From the NCBI GenBank assembly GCA_027924585.1, contig BSBM01000007.1, positions 9,887,501 through 9,951,500 on the forward strand: DNA of 64,000 nt, read 5' to 3'. This document shows, one piece after another, positions 23,801 through 34,362 of this stretch (positions are counted from its first letter, which is position 1; every line of letters starts with the position of its first letter). The notes under the pieces were generated by a model, which saw only the letters and a program-made list of their open reading frames with translations, searched no databases and was not told the DNA's origin. Both the position numbers and the translations under genes were made by a program. The DNA comes from Larix kaempferi. Lineage: Eukaryota > Streptophyta > Pinopsida > Pinales > Pinaceae.

Positions 23801-25130
23801 ATGTCAAGGAGGCCACTGGTGTCATGGAGGGAGAGGGAGATTGATGTGGCATTGATGGGCACTATTCAGGAGAGTCCGGATGTGTGGGCGGCCTTGGCTT
23901 TGGGAGGACTACTGAAGTTCGCTCAGATTCCTATCATGTGTTCAGTCAGGGAGCTGCTAAACAAGTTGGTTGACTTTTGGGATTTGGAGGAGGGGGCTTT
24001 CATCGGGCAAGGTGAGCGACTGGAGATAACCTTGAATGATTTGTACTTTCTTACTGGCTTGCCCCGTTTGGGTGAGATAGGGGACACCCAGCTGAGGATT
24101 CTAGCTGGTATGGATATTGAGGATCTCCTGGAGAGATTCTGCATTCCACGAGCCTGTGAGCAGAACAATGCACTGGGTATCTCGGATCTACGGGAGCCAG
24201 ATATGCAGGTGGTGGCGGCTTGTGTTTTGCGGGTGCTTGGTGCACAGGTGCCTCATCGTTTGTCGGGGAGGAAAACGATGATGGTTCACAGTGTCTTGAG
24301 AGGGACCTATTTTGCTTGGGGGAAAATGTTTCTGGCCTATGTTCGGCGAGAGTTGAACAAGGTTAGTCGGGAGGGAGGAGAGTTTAGTTATGCTTCTTTC
24401 CTCTGTTTTTTCTTTTTTGAGCAGGTACCTACCTTGCGGCCATGTGTGCCGATTCGGGGGGGACTGAGGAGTGAGCCACATATGGTGCGGTGGGGGGAGA
24501 TGATGCCTTGGGATAGTGGTGGCATATGGCGGTTCTTTTCGTCGTAGATGTATGACCAGTGGAAACAGATTCCCGTTGTTATTGATGACTATCCATATGT
24601 GGGTATGGACTTCCGGGGAGACCCCGAGATGCCTTGAGCTCAGGGATAGGCTTGGGGGTTAGACAGTACGTCTTTGTTTTTTTCTCTCTATTATATCATG
24701 TTTAGATGTTTTGTTATGAGTATAGCTAGAGATGTTTATATGATACTAACTTGGTTCACTTTGGGTCATGGCAAATGTTGGTCCGAGGCCTCTAGTGGAC
24801 CATATAGGGCATCGGGGACGGATGATGATTGTGGTACCTCCACCGATAGCGGGATCGGTGCCTCATGTACGAGGAGTTGTGCGTCAGTGAGATGATGCCC
24901 TAGAGGACGTACGTGATCCCTTGGAGGCGCTAATAGTGGATGCACCAGGTGATGGTTGGAGGGATCTAGATCGGCATGTTCTCGATCGTTGTTTCAATGC
25001 TCCCCGTGAGTGGCGGTTGATCTTGCTGAGAGTAGCTGTGGTGATGGCTGAGGGGAGGGCTCGGGATCAGTATGATTTGGAGGAGCCAGAGGAGGAGGAG
25101 CCAGATGAGCCCGGTGATCATGATGATTAG
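23801..25130 (+). pseudogene. Plant-mobile-domain-like gene antisense within E8, two exons, degraded
   Basis: Exon 1 (23801-24665) opens at ATG just after a TTTTGGCAG and encodes MSRRPLVSWREREID... with ITLNDLYFLTGLPRLGE near residue 80, a pattern like the plant mobile domain (aminotransferase-like) family. It continues past an in-frame TAG at 24545 through FFSS and DDYPYVGMDFRGDP to a donor GTACGT at 24666. The inferred intron (24666-24774, 109 bp) contains a perfect TACTAAC branch-point word at 24744, but its end reads GCAA where E6 has GCAG. Exon 2 (24775-25130, phase 1) encodes VGPRPLVDHIGHRGRMM... and an acidic tail EEPEEEEPDEPGDHDD. Stops at 24545, 24635, 24647 and 24888 make it non-functional. 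E6 carries the homologue at 29331-30591. Such proteins are known in plant transposons and in host silencing factors; its role in the element is unknown. Confidence 0.65.
24666..24774 (+). other. Inferred intron with a lost 3' acceptor
   Basis: Donor GTACGT, branch-like TACTAAC at 24744-24750, and end GGCAA instead of an AG. Removing it keeps the frame that alignment with E6 predicts (phase 1). Confidence 0.6.
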
Positions 25131-25538
25131 GTGATCTTGTACCTGCCCCCAAATGCTGATCAGCATATGGGGATGTATTTTGTTGATACACATTTTGTAT
25201 GGCTGGTGTACCTTTTGTATATTTGGGTGTTGAGAGCACTCCTGACATTTGTGACTTTTATGATGATATATATGTATATTTATGTGTTTTTGTATATATT
25301 TGTGTATGCACGTGGATGCACATCTTGTCTTTTCTTTTATGTCTTGTTGAATGTGGTTGCAATGTTATGATTTTTTATATTCCCGTGGAGGCACATCTTA
25401 TGCACCTGGATGCAATTGTAATTTGTTTGTTTTGCCCGTGGAGGCATGTTCGATGCACGTGGATGCAATGTTATGATTTTTGATATGTTTTGTTTTGATT
25501 TGATGTTTTGATGCCTATGTGATGCATGTCGTGATGTC
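25131..25538. other. Non-coding spacer with a 53-bp repeat, between the antisense gene and the RNase H
   Basis: CCCGTGGAGGCA occurs at 25382 and 25435 with a matching downstream CTGGATGCAAT or GTGGATGCAAT, a two- to three-copy repeat of about 53 bp. Frames here are short and low in complexity. As the two genes converge, this would be the 3' end of both. Confidence 0.55.
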
Positions 25539-25967
25539 CTATATGTTTTGGTTGAGGTGCCAATCTAGAATGTTGTTAGCCATTTGGTCTGCTACACTGT
25601 TTAGATTTCTTGGGACATGAGTGAATGAAATGGATTCAAAGTGTCGAATCATTTGTTTAGTGCGCAAGAATTTTCTAAATAGACAGGGATCGCATACCTG
25701 GTAACAGTTGTTGATATGGGAAATAAGGAGCTGGAAGTCCAAGAAAACACTAAGATGACTTATGCCCATTTGGAGAGCAGTGGCCATGAGACCGGTCATG
25801 GCATCGTACTTGGCTTGGTTGTTTGTGGCAGCGCCTATGCACACTCCGTTGAGGTGGATCAATTCATGTGAAGGGGAATAAATTACCCAAGTTGATGAAG
25901 CGAGATTTGGAGACCAACGACTTGCACCATCGGCAAATCCCATATGGTAGAGTGGAATAGGATCCAT
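25539..25967 (-). pseudogene. E8 second RNase H (archaeal-type, aRNH), downstream of integrase
   Basis: The 142-codon frame is open from ATG to stop. It shows the RNase H plan: first catalytic Asp in GFADGASR (about residue 13), the ATNNQAKYDAM block, Asp in VFLDFQLLISH (about residue 76), and the final Asp in NSVADQMANNIL (about residue 130). The NNQAKY block normally reads NNEAEY, so the catalytic Glu is replaced by Lys. Full RNase H length is retained. It lies about 110 bp left of the E6 insertion, after the integrase of the same element. Tat-lineage elements are known to carry a second RNase H; its position after integrase, as in E6 (30890-31198), is notable. Confidence 0.75.
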
Positions 25968-26075
25968 CTATGTTCATGTAGGAAAAAATGAAAATGTAAG
26001 GTTTTGATAGTTTACAGCAAAAAAATTAATTAAAAAAAACTATACGATATGGACTGTGGTGTCCAGGAGATCTTT

Positions 26076-26976
26076 TGTTATCGGACAATCCACTTGAGCG
26101 GACGTGAGCCGGATCTCCCTAGCTCAATCTGATTCTAGAAAAAATAGAACAGACTACAAACACATCTCCTAGATCTACTTAAGGAACAAGTACTAGATGT
26201 CTTACCTTTCTACTATGCAATCCTTTCTCCTGAATGTTGATCCACATCCCACGGTTGTCAAATCCAAGCTGCAAGACCTATTAAGACAAAGAAACAAGAG
26301 AAACCAATAAAATAAATCTATACAATAAGTGATCTAAGTAAACAATTAAGCATGTAAACTACAAAATATCATTGCACACAAGAACAATATTGGTGGAAAG
26401 CATTTTTATTACTGCAAATAGGGGAATACATGATAGAGATATAGAACTACAACCAAGACTTAACGCAGTAGCCCTTCTCTGACCAAGCCAATTGCCGCAT
26501 CCTTCCAAGGAAGTATGAGCTCTCCAATAGGTAAATGGGGGTGTCTTAAGAGAGATTTCACCAACATGTAGATACCATAGTCTTCCTCCCTTTGGGACGG
26601 GAGTGAGCCTCACTTATATAGGACTAAGTGGATAGGGTATGGATAGGATAGACTGAGAGATGGTGGGAGAGAGATAGGGGATCCTCCCAAAGAGTTAGGG
26701 GTCGAGTACCAGCTCCCCTAGAGATCAGGGATAAGCCCCTAAATGGGAAAGTTTCGAGAAGGATCTTGAATAGACTATTTTTTCCCATTAACCGACCTTG
26801 TCGCACCCTGCAGTGGAGAAGGCTGCGACGTCGCATGTTGCTAATGTGCAACCTATGACAACCTCTCAAAAGATTGTAGAATTGAGTGCAAATCCTCCTA
26901 GATGAAAATACTTAGTCCAGGTGAGTTCAGGGATGTATACATTGAATCCAATGATGGGTATATTTTAGGTGTAACA
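26076..26976 (-). repeat. E6 3' LTR (901 bp)
   Basis: On the minus strand it starts TGTTACACC, preceded by the purine tract TTTGGGGGGCATTC, and ends GATAACA at 26076. The first 712 bp on the plus strand match 57852-58563. The remaining 189 bp (26788-26976) have no counterpart at the right, which shows the right copy is truncated. Confidence 0.8.
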
Positions 26977-28160
26977 GAATGCCCCCCAAAGCATGAAGCT
27001 ATTAAGGATGTACAGGTGAAGTGGTTTGAAAGAAATAATGGCAATAGGCTCGACCGACGAAGGACAGTGCTGTAGTACAACTGACTTTGAACGGACAATC
27101 TCATATGACGTACAACATGGCGGCCGACCAATACATTGCAGATCCATGGTAGTAATGACCGATTGAACACAATCATGGCTACTAGACACAAGCGTAGATC
27201 CATGATGAGATGATAACACAGCCATGACCAATATAAAAGTGGATCCGTGTAATATGACTTAATACAAACTCCATCGCAACCTGGGTAAAACATGACTCCC
27301 CAAGGTCTTCAAGCTGAACCTGCAATGATACGAATCTATCCATGTGATTACAAATGTCTTGACGTCGAACATGGTAGAAACCACTTGATTACCTGCCATT
27401 GATGTAAACCATTAACAAGTGCGAGGGAGATCACCATTGATGTCAATGATTCCCAACGTATCACAGTACATATCATCAAGCGTGAATAAATGATTTGAAG
27501 TCGAATGTAAGATGAAATCTTTCAATCAAGAGTCAATGATGTAAACTCATGATGAAAGCAAGGTAACCTTCCATTGAGGCATACAGGGCCAAGGTACATG
27601 GTTGGTTTCTAGATTCGATCCTCGGATGATGAGTTGAAGTCGACAATGATGAATCCCCCATCAATAGACAAGAAACATGATAAAAGATGTGTAGAGTGGA
27701 TCGGATGGTACAGTAACATGTAAGACTGACTCAAAGTAACAACGGCATGATGACGTGTGTACTGACTGTAGATGATAGATAGCGAACGTGTTCTTGAACA
27801 TGGGCATGGCATGACTTGGCAGTATTGAGACAATGAGAATGACGCGAACTTCTAATGCAACTGATGAGGGAAGCTTTCTCTGAATGACTTAGAGGAGTAA
27901 CAAGACTCAGAAAGTAAGTGGGGACTCATAGACAAACAGATGAACCAGGTACTGTATGCGAATGCAGATGAGTGCCATGTTCAGGAAGGACTATATATTG
28001 CCACTAAGGTATGTAACACAAACACTTTCCTTTTTCCCCATCATGAATGATGAGTTGCTCATGTGTCTTTTACGAGCTTGATGAGGGTAACAAGATGCTC
28101 AGTATAGCTCATCTCATAGATGAGGCCAATCCCAAATATTTTCCGAACCTGGGATAGGAG
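26977..28160. other. Non-coding 3' region of E6, first part
   Basis: Only short frames without motifs. It begins with the polypurine tract (26979-26992 on the minus strand). Words such as ACCATTGATGT recur, but no clear repeat array is present. Confidence 0.5.
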
Positions 28161-28164
28161 GGGT

Positions 28165-28605
28165 TCGTCCCATGACAGGCCCTTCAATGTGAAAATTTAA
28201 CGAGTCCATAGAAGGTAAACTCGATTGTCATTTCATGTTTAGAGAGTCTGAAAAGAACTAAAGAAGACTCCAATGGTCCTTTTTCCTAAAGTTAGCCTCA
28301 TCGCCCGAAAAAGGGTAAAATAATGCGGGAGAGGACTCTTCCAGTCATGATTGTCTAGAGTATTCCTTTTTCGTAATTAGTGCCTCCTGGTCCGAAAAAG
28401 GGGTAAACTATCACCAGGAAGATGACCATTCAAATACTCTAACAAGCGTGAACACGACAAGTTCGCTTTGCAATCTTTTCATTTTTTGAGACACTGAAAA
28501 GACCCTAATGGTAGACTCCGGGGGGTGTCCTTTTCCGTGGAAGTTTAACGAGTTCGAAAAAGTGATAAATCATAACTCAGTACTTGCTCTCATGGTTTCG
28601 TGAAT
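28165..28605. other. Serial stem-loop tract in E6 3' region
   Basis: Perfect or near-perfect hairpins: CCTTTTTC...GAAAAAGG at 28279-28316, CCTTTTTCG...CGAAAAAGG at 28365-28401 (9-bp stem, 19-nt loop), and CCTTTTCCG...CGAAAAAG at 28529-28562. Homologous to 22108-22580 in E8. Being shared between two diverged elements, and with loop length kept, it looks like a maintained structure rather than chance. Confidence 0.65.
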
Positions 28606-29330
28606 ATGAGAACAAATAGAGAGTAAACTTGTCCTCATGCAATAATTACGACTAACCAAAAATAATAATGAAAAAACATCCAAAGGGGTGTTCATACCTG
28701 TAGTTACCGTTGGTGATGCGAGAAACAATACAAAAGACCACTTTACGACTCCTGTACATGAGAGAAAGTGTCAAATAGTCCCAAATATAATGACAAATGG
28801 TCAAAACTATAGTAAATGGCCCAAAAGCATCAAAATATTTGAAAAGGAATATTCCATTCTATTTATAAATAGAAATATGGGCCAAAAATAGATTTCATTG
28901 TTTCAATTGCCAATTTGGGTGGAGAAGTACCAATTTGAAGCCAAAACTTCTTTTGCCGATTTTGAGAGCTACGATCCACCATTTCACCAACCGTCCGGAT
29001 CAGGTAGGCCTAAACTTCATCCAACAACTTTCCAGTGGTTTAGTTTTTTCTTTTATGTCCATTTTTTGGGTTTTTGATGGTGTTATGGAGGGCTTTATGC
29101 GCCCTCGGCTCGTCGCAGGTTGCCCCTTCGGGACCTACGACGAGACCGAGTCGTCGCAAGCCTCAAAAATTAGAGGTGCGATGTCATCACATTGTACATA
29201 AACGTATAGTGCAACGACAGAAAACCACAAGCCAAACATAAAAAAATATTCAAAAAATGGACTACTGAGGTTTGAAGCAGGACCTAACAATGTTTAAATG
29301 TCCTTCTTGGAAGGTTACTAGCTAGCCAAT
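28606..29330. other. Upstream region of the E6 antisense gene, with a hairpin at 29109-29144
   Basis: Mostly unique sequence. CTCGTCGCAGGT and ACCTACGACGAG form an 11 of 12 bp stem around the loop TGCCCCTTCGGG. A further CGTCGCA follows at 29151. Its place matches that of the GCGATGTGCATCGC array in E8. Confidence 0.5.
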
Positions 29331-30591
29331 ATGGTATTGGAGTGGCGAGAGAGAGAACACAAACTCGAGGATGAATAGGCCATGAATGATCCATAATGCA
29401 TGGATGCTTTGAGAAACTGGAAGTTACGCAAGTTCTTTGAGATCCAGGGGATGAGATCCCAGATCCCACTACTGACACACATGCTCCAGAGTTTGGATGC
29501 GGCCCAACAGTACTTTGTGATAGGTGATCATATCCTCACGATAGACATTGAGGATATCTACTTTCTCACTGGTTTGTCCCGAAGAGGGGACGCTGTACAT
29601 CTTACTGGGACACGGGCCAGTGACCGTACAGTTGAGGACATGGTGTCGCAGCACTGTGTTGCTACTTCTCGTCCTTCCAGCGGGAAGATTCTCATCAAGG
29701 ATGTGGTGAGCTGTCCACTGTGGACCATATTGCTTAGCATTACTAGGGTGGCGGGTAGCCAATCCCCACACACGGCTACTCGGACCCAAATGATGTATGC
29801 GCAGTACTATATGTCCCCCATGGTTTTCAACTGCTGCGAAGGTCTCCTCGCAACCATCTGAGCTTAGCTGACCAAGTGTCGGCGAGGGGAGCTCAAGCAG
29901 TTTGGGTATGGATCGATCATAGTATCATTCCTCTTAGAGCGGATTCCCCTTCTACATTCGCAGTTGGTACTTGATGACAGGGAGCCCAGGGATCCCCATA
30001 TTCTTAGATGGGCTGAGGTCATGACCCATCATGGTGGCGGGCCCATCATTCGCTTTGGTCCCAAGTTTTTCAGCTGGCTAGAGGGTTAGTTACTTATGGT
30101 CGAGGACTTTCCATACAGTGGCACGGACTTCCGAGAGGATCCCGACTTGGTACTTTTAGAGGGTGCAACATGGGGTGATCTAGGTGAGAACAAAGCCCTT
30201 GTATTTTTAGTTTTGTATATTATATCATTTTTTTGATGCAGTGCTGACAAGTATGTAATATGTGTGTGCAGATGTGGGCCTCGTACGGCCGGTGGGTCTC
30301 TCCCTTCTAGAGAGGAGAGACAGAGGCGGGGAAGCAGTCCTTCCTGTAGGTGCTCATGCTATCATCGAGGAGATGGAGGAGGTTTACAAGAACCTATCCT
30401 AGATAACTATGGAGGTACCAAAGCCATCTATTGATGACTTACCGAGGCCCATGCAGAGATTTGGGGTTGGAGCATCTGTTCATTTCAATGCCTTACTCTG
30501 CAAGGTTGCTCAGACCATAGATTGCTTCCTTACCCAGCGACAGCGTGTCGTCCATGCTATGGGTGGTGTACGAGTCAGGCACCAGTCCTGA
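29331..30591 (+). pseudogene. Plant-mobile-domain-like gene antisense within E6, two exons, degraded
   Basis: Exon 1 (29331-30183) starts MVLEWREREHKLEDE, aligning with SWREREID in E8. It has IDIEDIYFLTGLSRRGD, then CCEGLLATI, FLLERIPLLHSQ, ILRWAEVM and PYSGTDFREDPDL, each with a counterpart in E8. Exon 1 ends CTAG/GTGAGA. The intron (30184-30271, 88 bp) has CTGAC upstream of its TGTGTGTGCAG end. Exon 2 (30272-30591) resumes in the shifted frame with VGLVRPVGLSLLERRDRG and ends VRVRHQS. Splicing restores exactly the frame of exon 2. Stops at 29376, 29394, 29859, 29865, 30087 and 30400 mark decay. The family is as for the E8 copy; function unknown. Confidence 0.68.
30184..30271 (+). other. Inferred GT-AG intron (88 bp) in the E6 antisense gene
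   Basis: GTGAGA donor, CAG acceptor, phase 1, at the position equivalent to the E8 intron. The frame switch between the flanking open stretches (0 to 1 mod 3) is explained by its removal. Confidence 0.7.
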
Positions 30592-30889
30592 TGACACTAT
30601 CTTACTTGTATTGAGAGCTTAGAGGCCTCATATTTTGTACTACTGAAAGCGATGATGCTTCAGATTTTTGTAGAGACTCACTGAAAGCCATCCTACTTCA
30701 GATTTTCTACCAGCACTACTTTTTGAGCAATATATATGAATATATATACAGACATTAATGATGATTTATACATTATGTGTTTTTAAAATGATTGGTGATC
30801 TGATCTTGTTTACATGTTTGCTTTTATACATTGTATTTACATGTCGTGAATGCTTTTACATATTATGGATATTATGTGTGTGTGATGTA
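30592..30889. other. Spacer between the convergent antisense gene and RNase H of E6
   Basis: AT-rich, with an imperfect repeat of CTGAAAGC...CTTCAGATTTT at about 30645 and 30689. No frame. Confidence 0.45.
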
Positions 30890-31198
30890 CCGATCCAAAA
30901 TGAAGTTGGCCATCGAGTCAACAACTGTGTTTAAATCACCTGGAATGTGCAGGTATTGAATGGATTCAAATGACCTTTCCAGGAGACGTACTCATCTGAA
31001 GAGACGGAGTAAGGTGGGATCACGGATGGCGTACACCCGGTTCAAATGGGAAACCACTAATTGGGAATCCATGTGGATGACAATGTGGTTCATACCCAAA
31101 AAAATGGCGTTAGCTAGGGTTTCAATTACTACCTGATACTCTGCGGCATTGTTGGTCGCAAACCCTAGGCAACTTCCTGGCGCCATCTACAAATCCAT
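30890..31198 (-). pseudogene. E6 second RNase H (aRNH), downstream of integrase, frameshifted
   Basis: The first catalytic Asp lies in GFVDGARK (about 31184) in one frame. After a shift with apparent loss of some 25 residues, the frame 31186-30992 gives CLGFATNNAAEYQVVIETLANAIFLGMNH (catalytic Glu present) and IHMDSQLVVSHLNRVY (Asp present). A further shift leads to SFESIQYLHIPGDLNTVVDSMANFILDRY with the last Asp. It starts some 150 bp after the integrase ends. Unlike the E8 copy it keeps the Glu. Broken by frameshifts, so a pseudogene. Confidence 0.7.
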
Positions 31199-31340
31199 AG
31201 CACGTTGCCATCTACACACGCAGACAAAACATAGTATAACATGCAGAAATAAGATTAAAAGACACGCAAAAAAGAAATGCGTCACACCACACAAAAACAC
31301 GCCATGTATAGTATATATAAGTAAATCTAAGCACGAGGGA

Positions 31341-31958
31341 TCAAGCATAGTATCTCTTTAGGTAAATCCCATTGCGGGGTTCACCCAAAGAGATTCCATC
31401 ATAGTCTTCAAGCTCATAGGCTCCTTTCTCCAAAACACATTTGACTATCTAAGGTCCATGCCACATGGATTCGAACTTCCCTGCTCCTAGTTTGTCATGC
31501 TTCTGGTCATAAGTAAGGACTAGGTCACCCTCGTTAAAGATATGAGGTTCAATTGACTTATCGTATTGGGCTTTGATGCATTTCTTGTGTGCTTCATTAG
31601 AAAGGGCAGCATCTCGACGAGACTCATCAATTTTTGCTAAGTGTAAGAGACATTCTTCCTCAGTAGTAGTGTTAGGAAGAAGTTCGATAGCAAGTTGTAG
31701 AGACAGAATTTCGCACTCTATCGGCAGAACAACCTCCAATCCATATACCAATTGGAAAGGAGTGAAACCTGTGGTGGTTTTGATATAAGTTCGGTAGGCC
31801 CATAATGATGAAAAGAGCATGTTGTGCCAATTGGACTTATGTGTCCCTACCATCCTTTGGACCATAGTTTTCAAGACCTTGTTAATGTCCTCGACCTGTC
31901 CATTGGATTGAGGGTAGTAGGGTGTTGAATTTTCATGTTGAAAACCCAACCTCTCGCT
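31341..31958 (-). pseudogene. E6 integrase, C-terminal part
   Basis: SERLGFQHENSTPYYPQSNGQVEDINKVLK carries the catalytic Glu of the DDE core. Then comes WAYRTYIKTTTGFTPFQLVYGLEVVLPIE, a KYDKSIEPHIFNEGDLVLTYDQ stretch and a GPY/F-like MWHGP. After one stop it continues VKCVLEKGAYELEDYDGISLGEPRNGIYLKRYYA. The zinc finger and the first two catalytic Asps are missing: sequence right of 31958 is the truncated LTR of E5. Confidence 0.82.
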
Positions 31959-32393
31959 CAATATTAGAATAGATCTATTATGGCATTTTCATTCTCTAGA
32001 TTTACCATTCTGCATTGAGTAATTTCATAAGATCATCTCCTTCACTTTCAGCATTTTAATTATTTAAAATAGATTTACTGCTTTATTTCTTATAACAGAT
32101 TTATTGCTTTTGGTATCTTTATTTCTTAGAACATATTTACTACTTTTGGTACTTTCATTCTTTTAAATAGATTTATTACTTTCTAGTATTTAATTCCGTA
32201 GCATAACTAGTTTTACATATTTAATAGGCAACCTTTAGAACATCGATACCAACATCCAACTGTGACGGAGATTATCCTATAAGAGCATAGATAGTGCATG
32301 CATCTCTAAAGTTTGTACGTTCCCTGGGTTGACATTTAAAGTAAGCTCTTGGTATAGTTTCCCTCATTAGGCATCCATATTAGGAGCTCACCA
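31959..32393 (+). repeat. E5 5' LTR, last 435 bp only
   Basis: Matches 51182-51616 closely and ends GGAGCTCACCA. It starts abruptly at CAATATTAG, where E6 integrase stops. Confidence 0.88.
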
Positions 32394-32398
32394 CTTTT

Positions 32399-32415
32399 TA
32401 GTGCCGTTGCCGGGG
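32399..32415 (+). other. E5 primer-binding site, tRNA-Asp type
   Basis: TAGTGCCGTTGCCGGGG differs at two bases from TGGCGCCGTTGCCGGGG, the tRNA-Asp site common in Athila-like elements. Confidence 0.75.
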
Positions 32416-32602
32416 AGGTGCTAAATATTTTAGGAGACATCACCTAAAAACCACAAAAAGAAACAAAAATTACATAAAACAAAAACATAAATATTTGTAC
32501 CAATGAATGCCTAATCGGCAAAGGGATAGATTTGGCCGCTTTCAGCCCAAGAACCCTATGAGCAACAACGGTAATAACAGTTCTAACCATTCTTAGTTTT
32601 AA

Positions 32603-33560
32603 TTGGTACACTCTGAAGACAAAACTGACAACACATATGACCCAAATGGAGAAAATTTCACTACCAGTTCCATCTCAAACACCTCAATGGCAAACGAAGA
32701 GGAGGAACCTAGGAAGCTTTTCATTTTTCCCATTAGCATACCTCTCGGAGATGCTAGAATGAAGAACATAAATCCTAATAATCGGCCAAACTTTCATGGT
32801 TTGACTTCAGAAGATATTGACACATTCCTATTTGAATTTGAGGTAGTTTGCATATCATTTGATTACGCTACTGATGCACAAAAGCTAAGGCTTTTTCCTT
32901 CCACACTAAAAGACCTATCACTTCGATGGTTCATGAGCCTTGGCAGTATTTTGTCCTCGTTGTAGAAAGAAGCATGAGAAGGGGTAGTGCACCTTGAACA
33001 TGATATAAGTATGTGGTCTCTACACCGATGACCATTCCACTGATAAATGTCCCCTCTTACCCTCATGTAAGGCAGCTATTCAAGACCCAGCAGCTGAAGG
33101 AGCAGTAGAACAGCTCTATTTTATAAATCAGAGGAGGAATAATTTTGTTAGGCCATATCAGCAAAGCAATCAAACTTACTATAATCAAGGACAGCCAAAT
33201 TGGAATTCTGCACTGACTCCATGGAAAGCATAGCCAAATCAAAACCAATGGCAACAAAGCCAGCAAACATATCATCCATCCTACCAACAACCGTATTATC
33301 CATTGTCTTATCCTCAATACCCCCCACCTTTTCCATCCACCACAAATTATGCAAACTAGTACCCCCATCCATCAAATTGGAGGGCACCATTACAAAAGCC
33401 ACTTATTATGCCACCCCCATAAACTCAACCACCCCCTAGATCTCCACCTATTCCATCCCAACCAATTCCAAATCCTAATAATAACAGACCCCCACAACAG
33501 CAGTAGGATTATAACACTCATATCACACAATTCCCAACTTATGTTGTAGACACCATAGAA
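32603..33560 (+). pseudogene. E5 gag, core plus Pro/Gln-rich tail, broken
   Basis: The open part (32603-32965) has FPISIPLGDARMKN, then NFHGLTSEDIDTFLFEFEVVC and DAQKLRLFPSTLKDLSLRWFMSLG, the standard core of gypsy gag in this lineage. It stops at 32963. Beyond it, fragments in changing frames show a degraded knuckle region (about 33000-33060) and a Pro/Gln/Tyr-rich stretch (YYNQGQPNWN, QQPYYPLSYPQYPPP) with several stops. Confidence 0.75.
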
Positions 33561-33590
33561 ATAAATGAAATAAACCTGCGATATGGAAAA

Positions 33591-34362
33591 ATGTTGCAGA
33601 ATACATCCCCACACAACATCCAACAACCTGTACCTGAAGCTCAAGACCACACATCAGAACCCTATGTTCAGCATCCTACTGAACCAAAACCTCTCGAGGA
33701 CGAAACCCAACCACTTCCACGCAACAAAAATCCCCCATTTCTAGAAAAACTTGTCTGGAACACAAAAGAAGAGGAAGAGAATACAATCTTAAACAAATTC
33801 AAACACCTAAACATCCAAATCTTAATTTTAAAATCCATAAGGGATGTGCCCATCTGCAACAAATTCATTAGAGAAAATTGCCTAAAGAAGCCAGGAAGGA
33901 GGAAGTATGACCCACCAACTATTAATGTAGTGGGACAATTGGCCGATTTGATGCTAGGTGTCATAATAAACCCTAAATATCTTGATCATGGTAGTCTTGT
34001 AGTAAACATCACCATAAATAACAAACAAATAAATAAAAGCTTAATCGATTTAGGAGCTACGATCAATTTCATGACTAAGGAAACCATGTTATACCTCGGA
34101 CTCCAATCATTAGTCAGACCAACCACAATAGTACTCCAACTAGCAGACATGTCCACTGTGAAGTTCGAAGGAATGCTAGAAGACATTATGATCAACATTG
34201 AGTCCTGGGAATACCCAGCTGATTTTATAATAATAGAAATCAAAAGAAAACTTAGTGGATATCCAATTATCCTAGGTAGACCTTGGTTAGCAACCGCGAA
34301 TGCTTACATAGGTTGTCGATCACGAAATATGACAATCACTAGTGGACATACCAGGAAGAAAA
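33591..34362 (+). pseudogene. E5 aspartic protease region, cut by E4
   Basis: The frame is open from 33591 and contains the upstream PVPEAQDHTSEPYV linker, then SIRDVPICNKFI and INKSLIDLGATINFMTKETMLYLGL, the protease active site with D-L-G in place of D-S/T-G. IILGRPWLATANAYIGCRSRNMTIT follows. The natural frame runs to 34362. The codons after it are E4 LTR, and the protein resumes at 41210 with ITIYPPAMKSSELEY. Confidence 0.8.
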
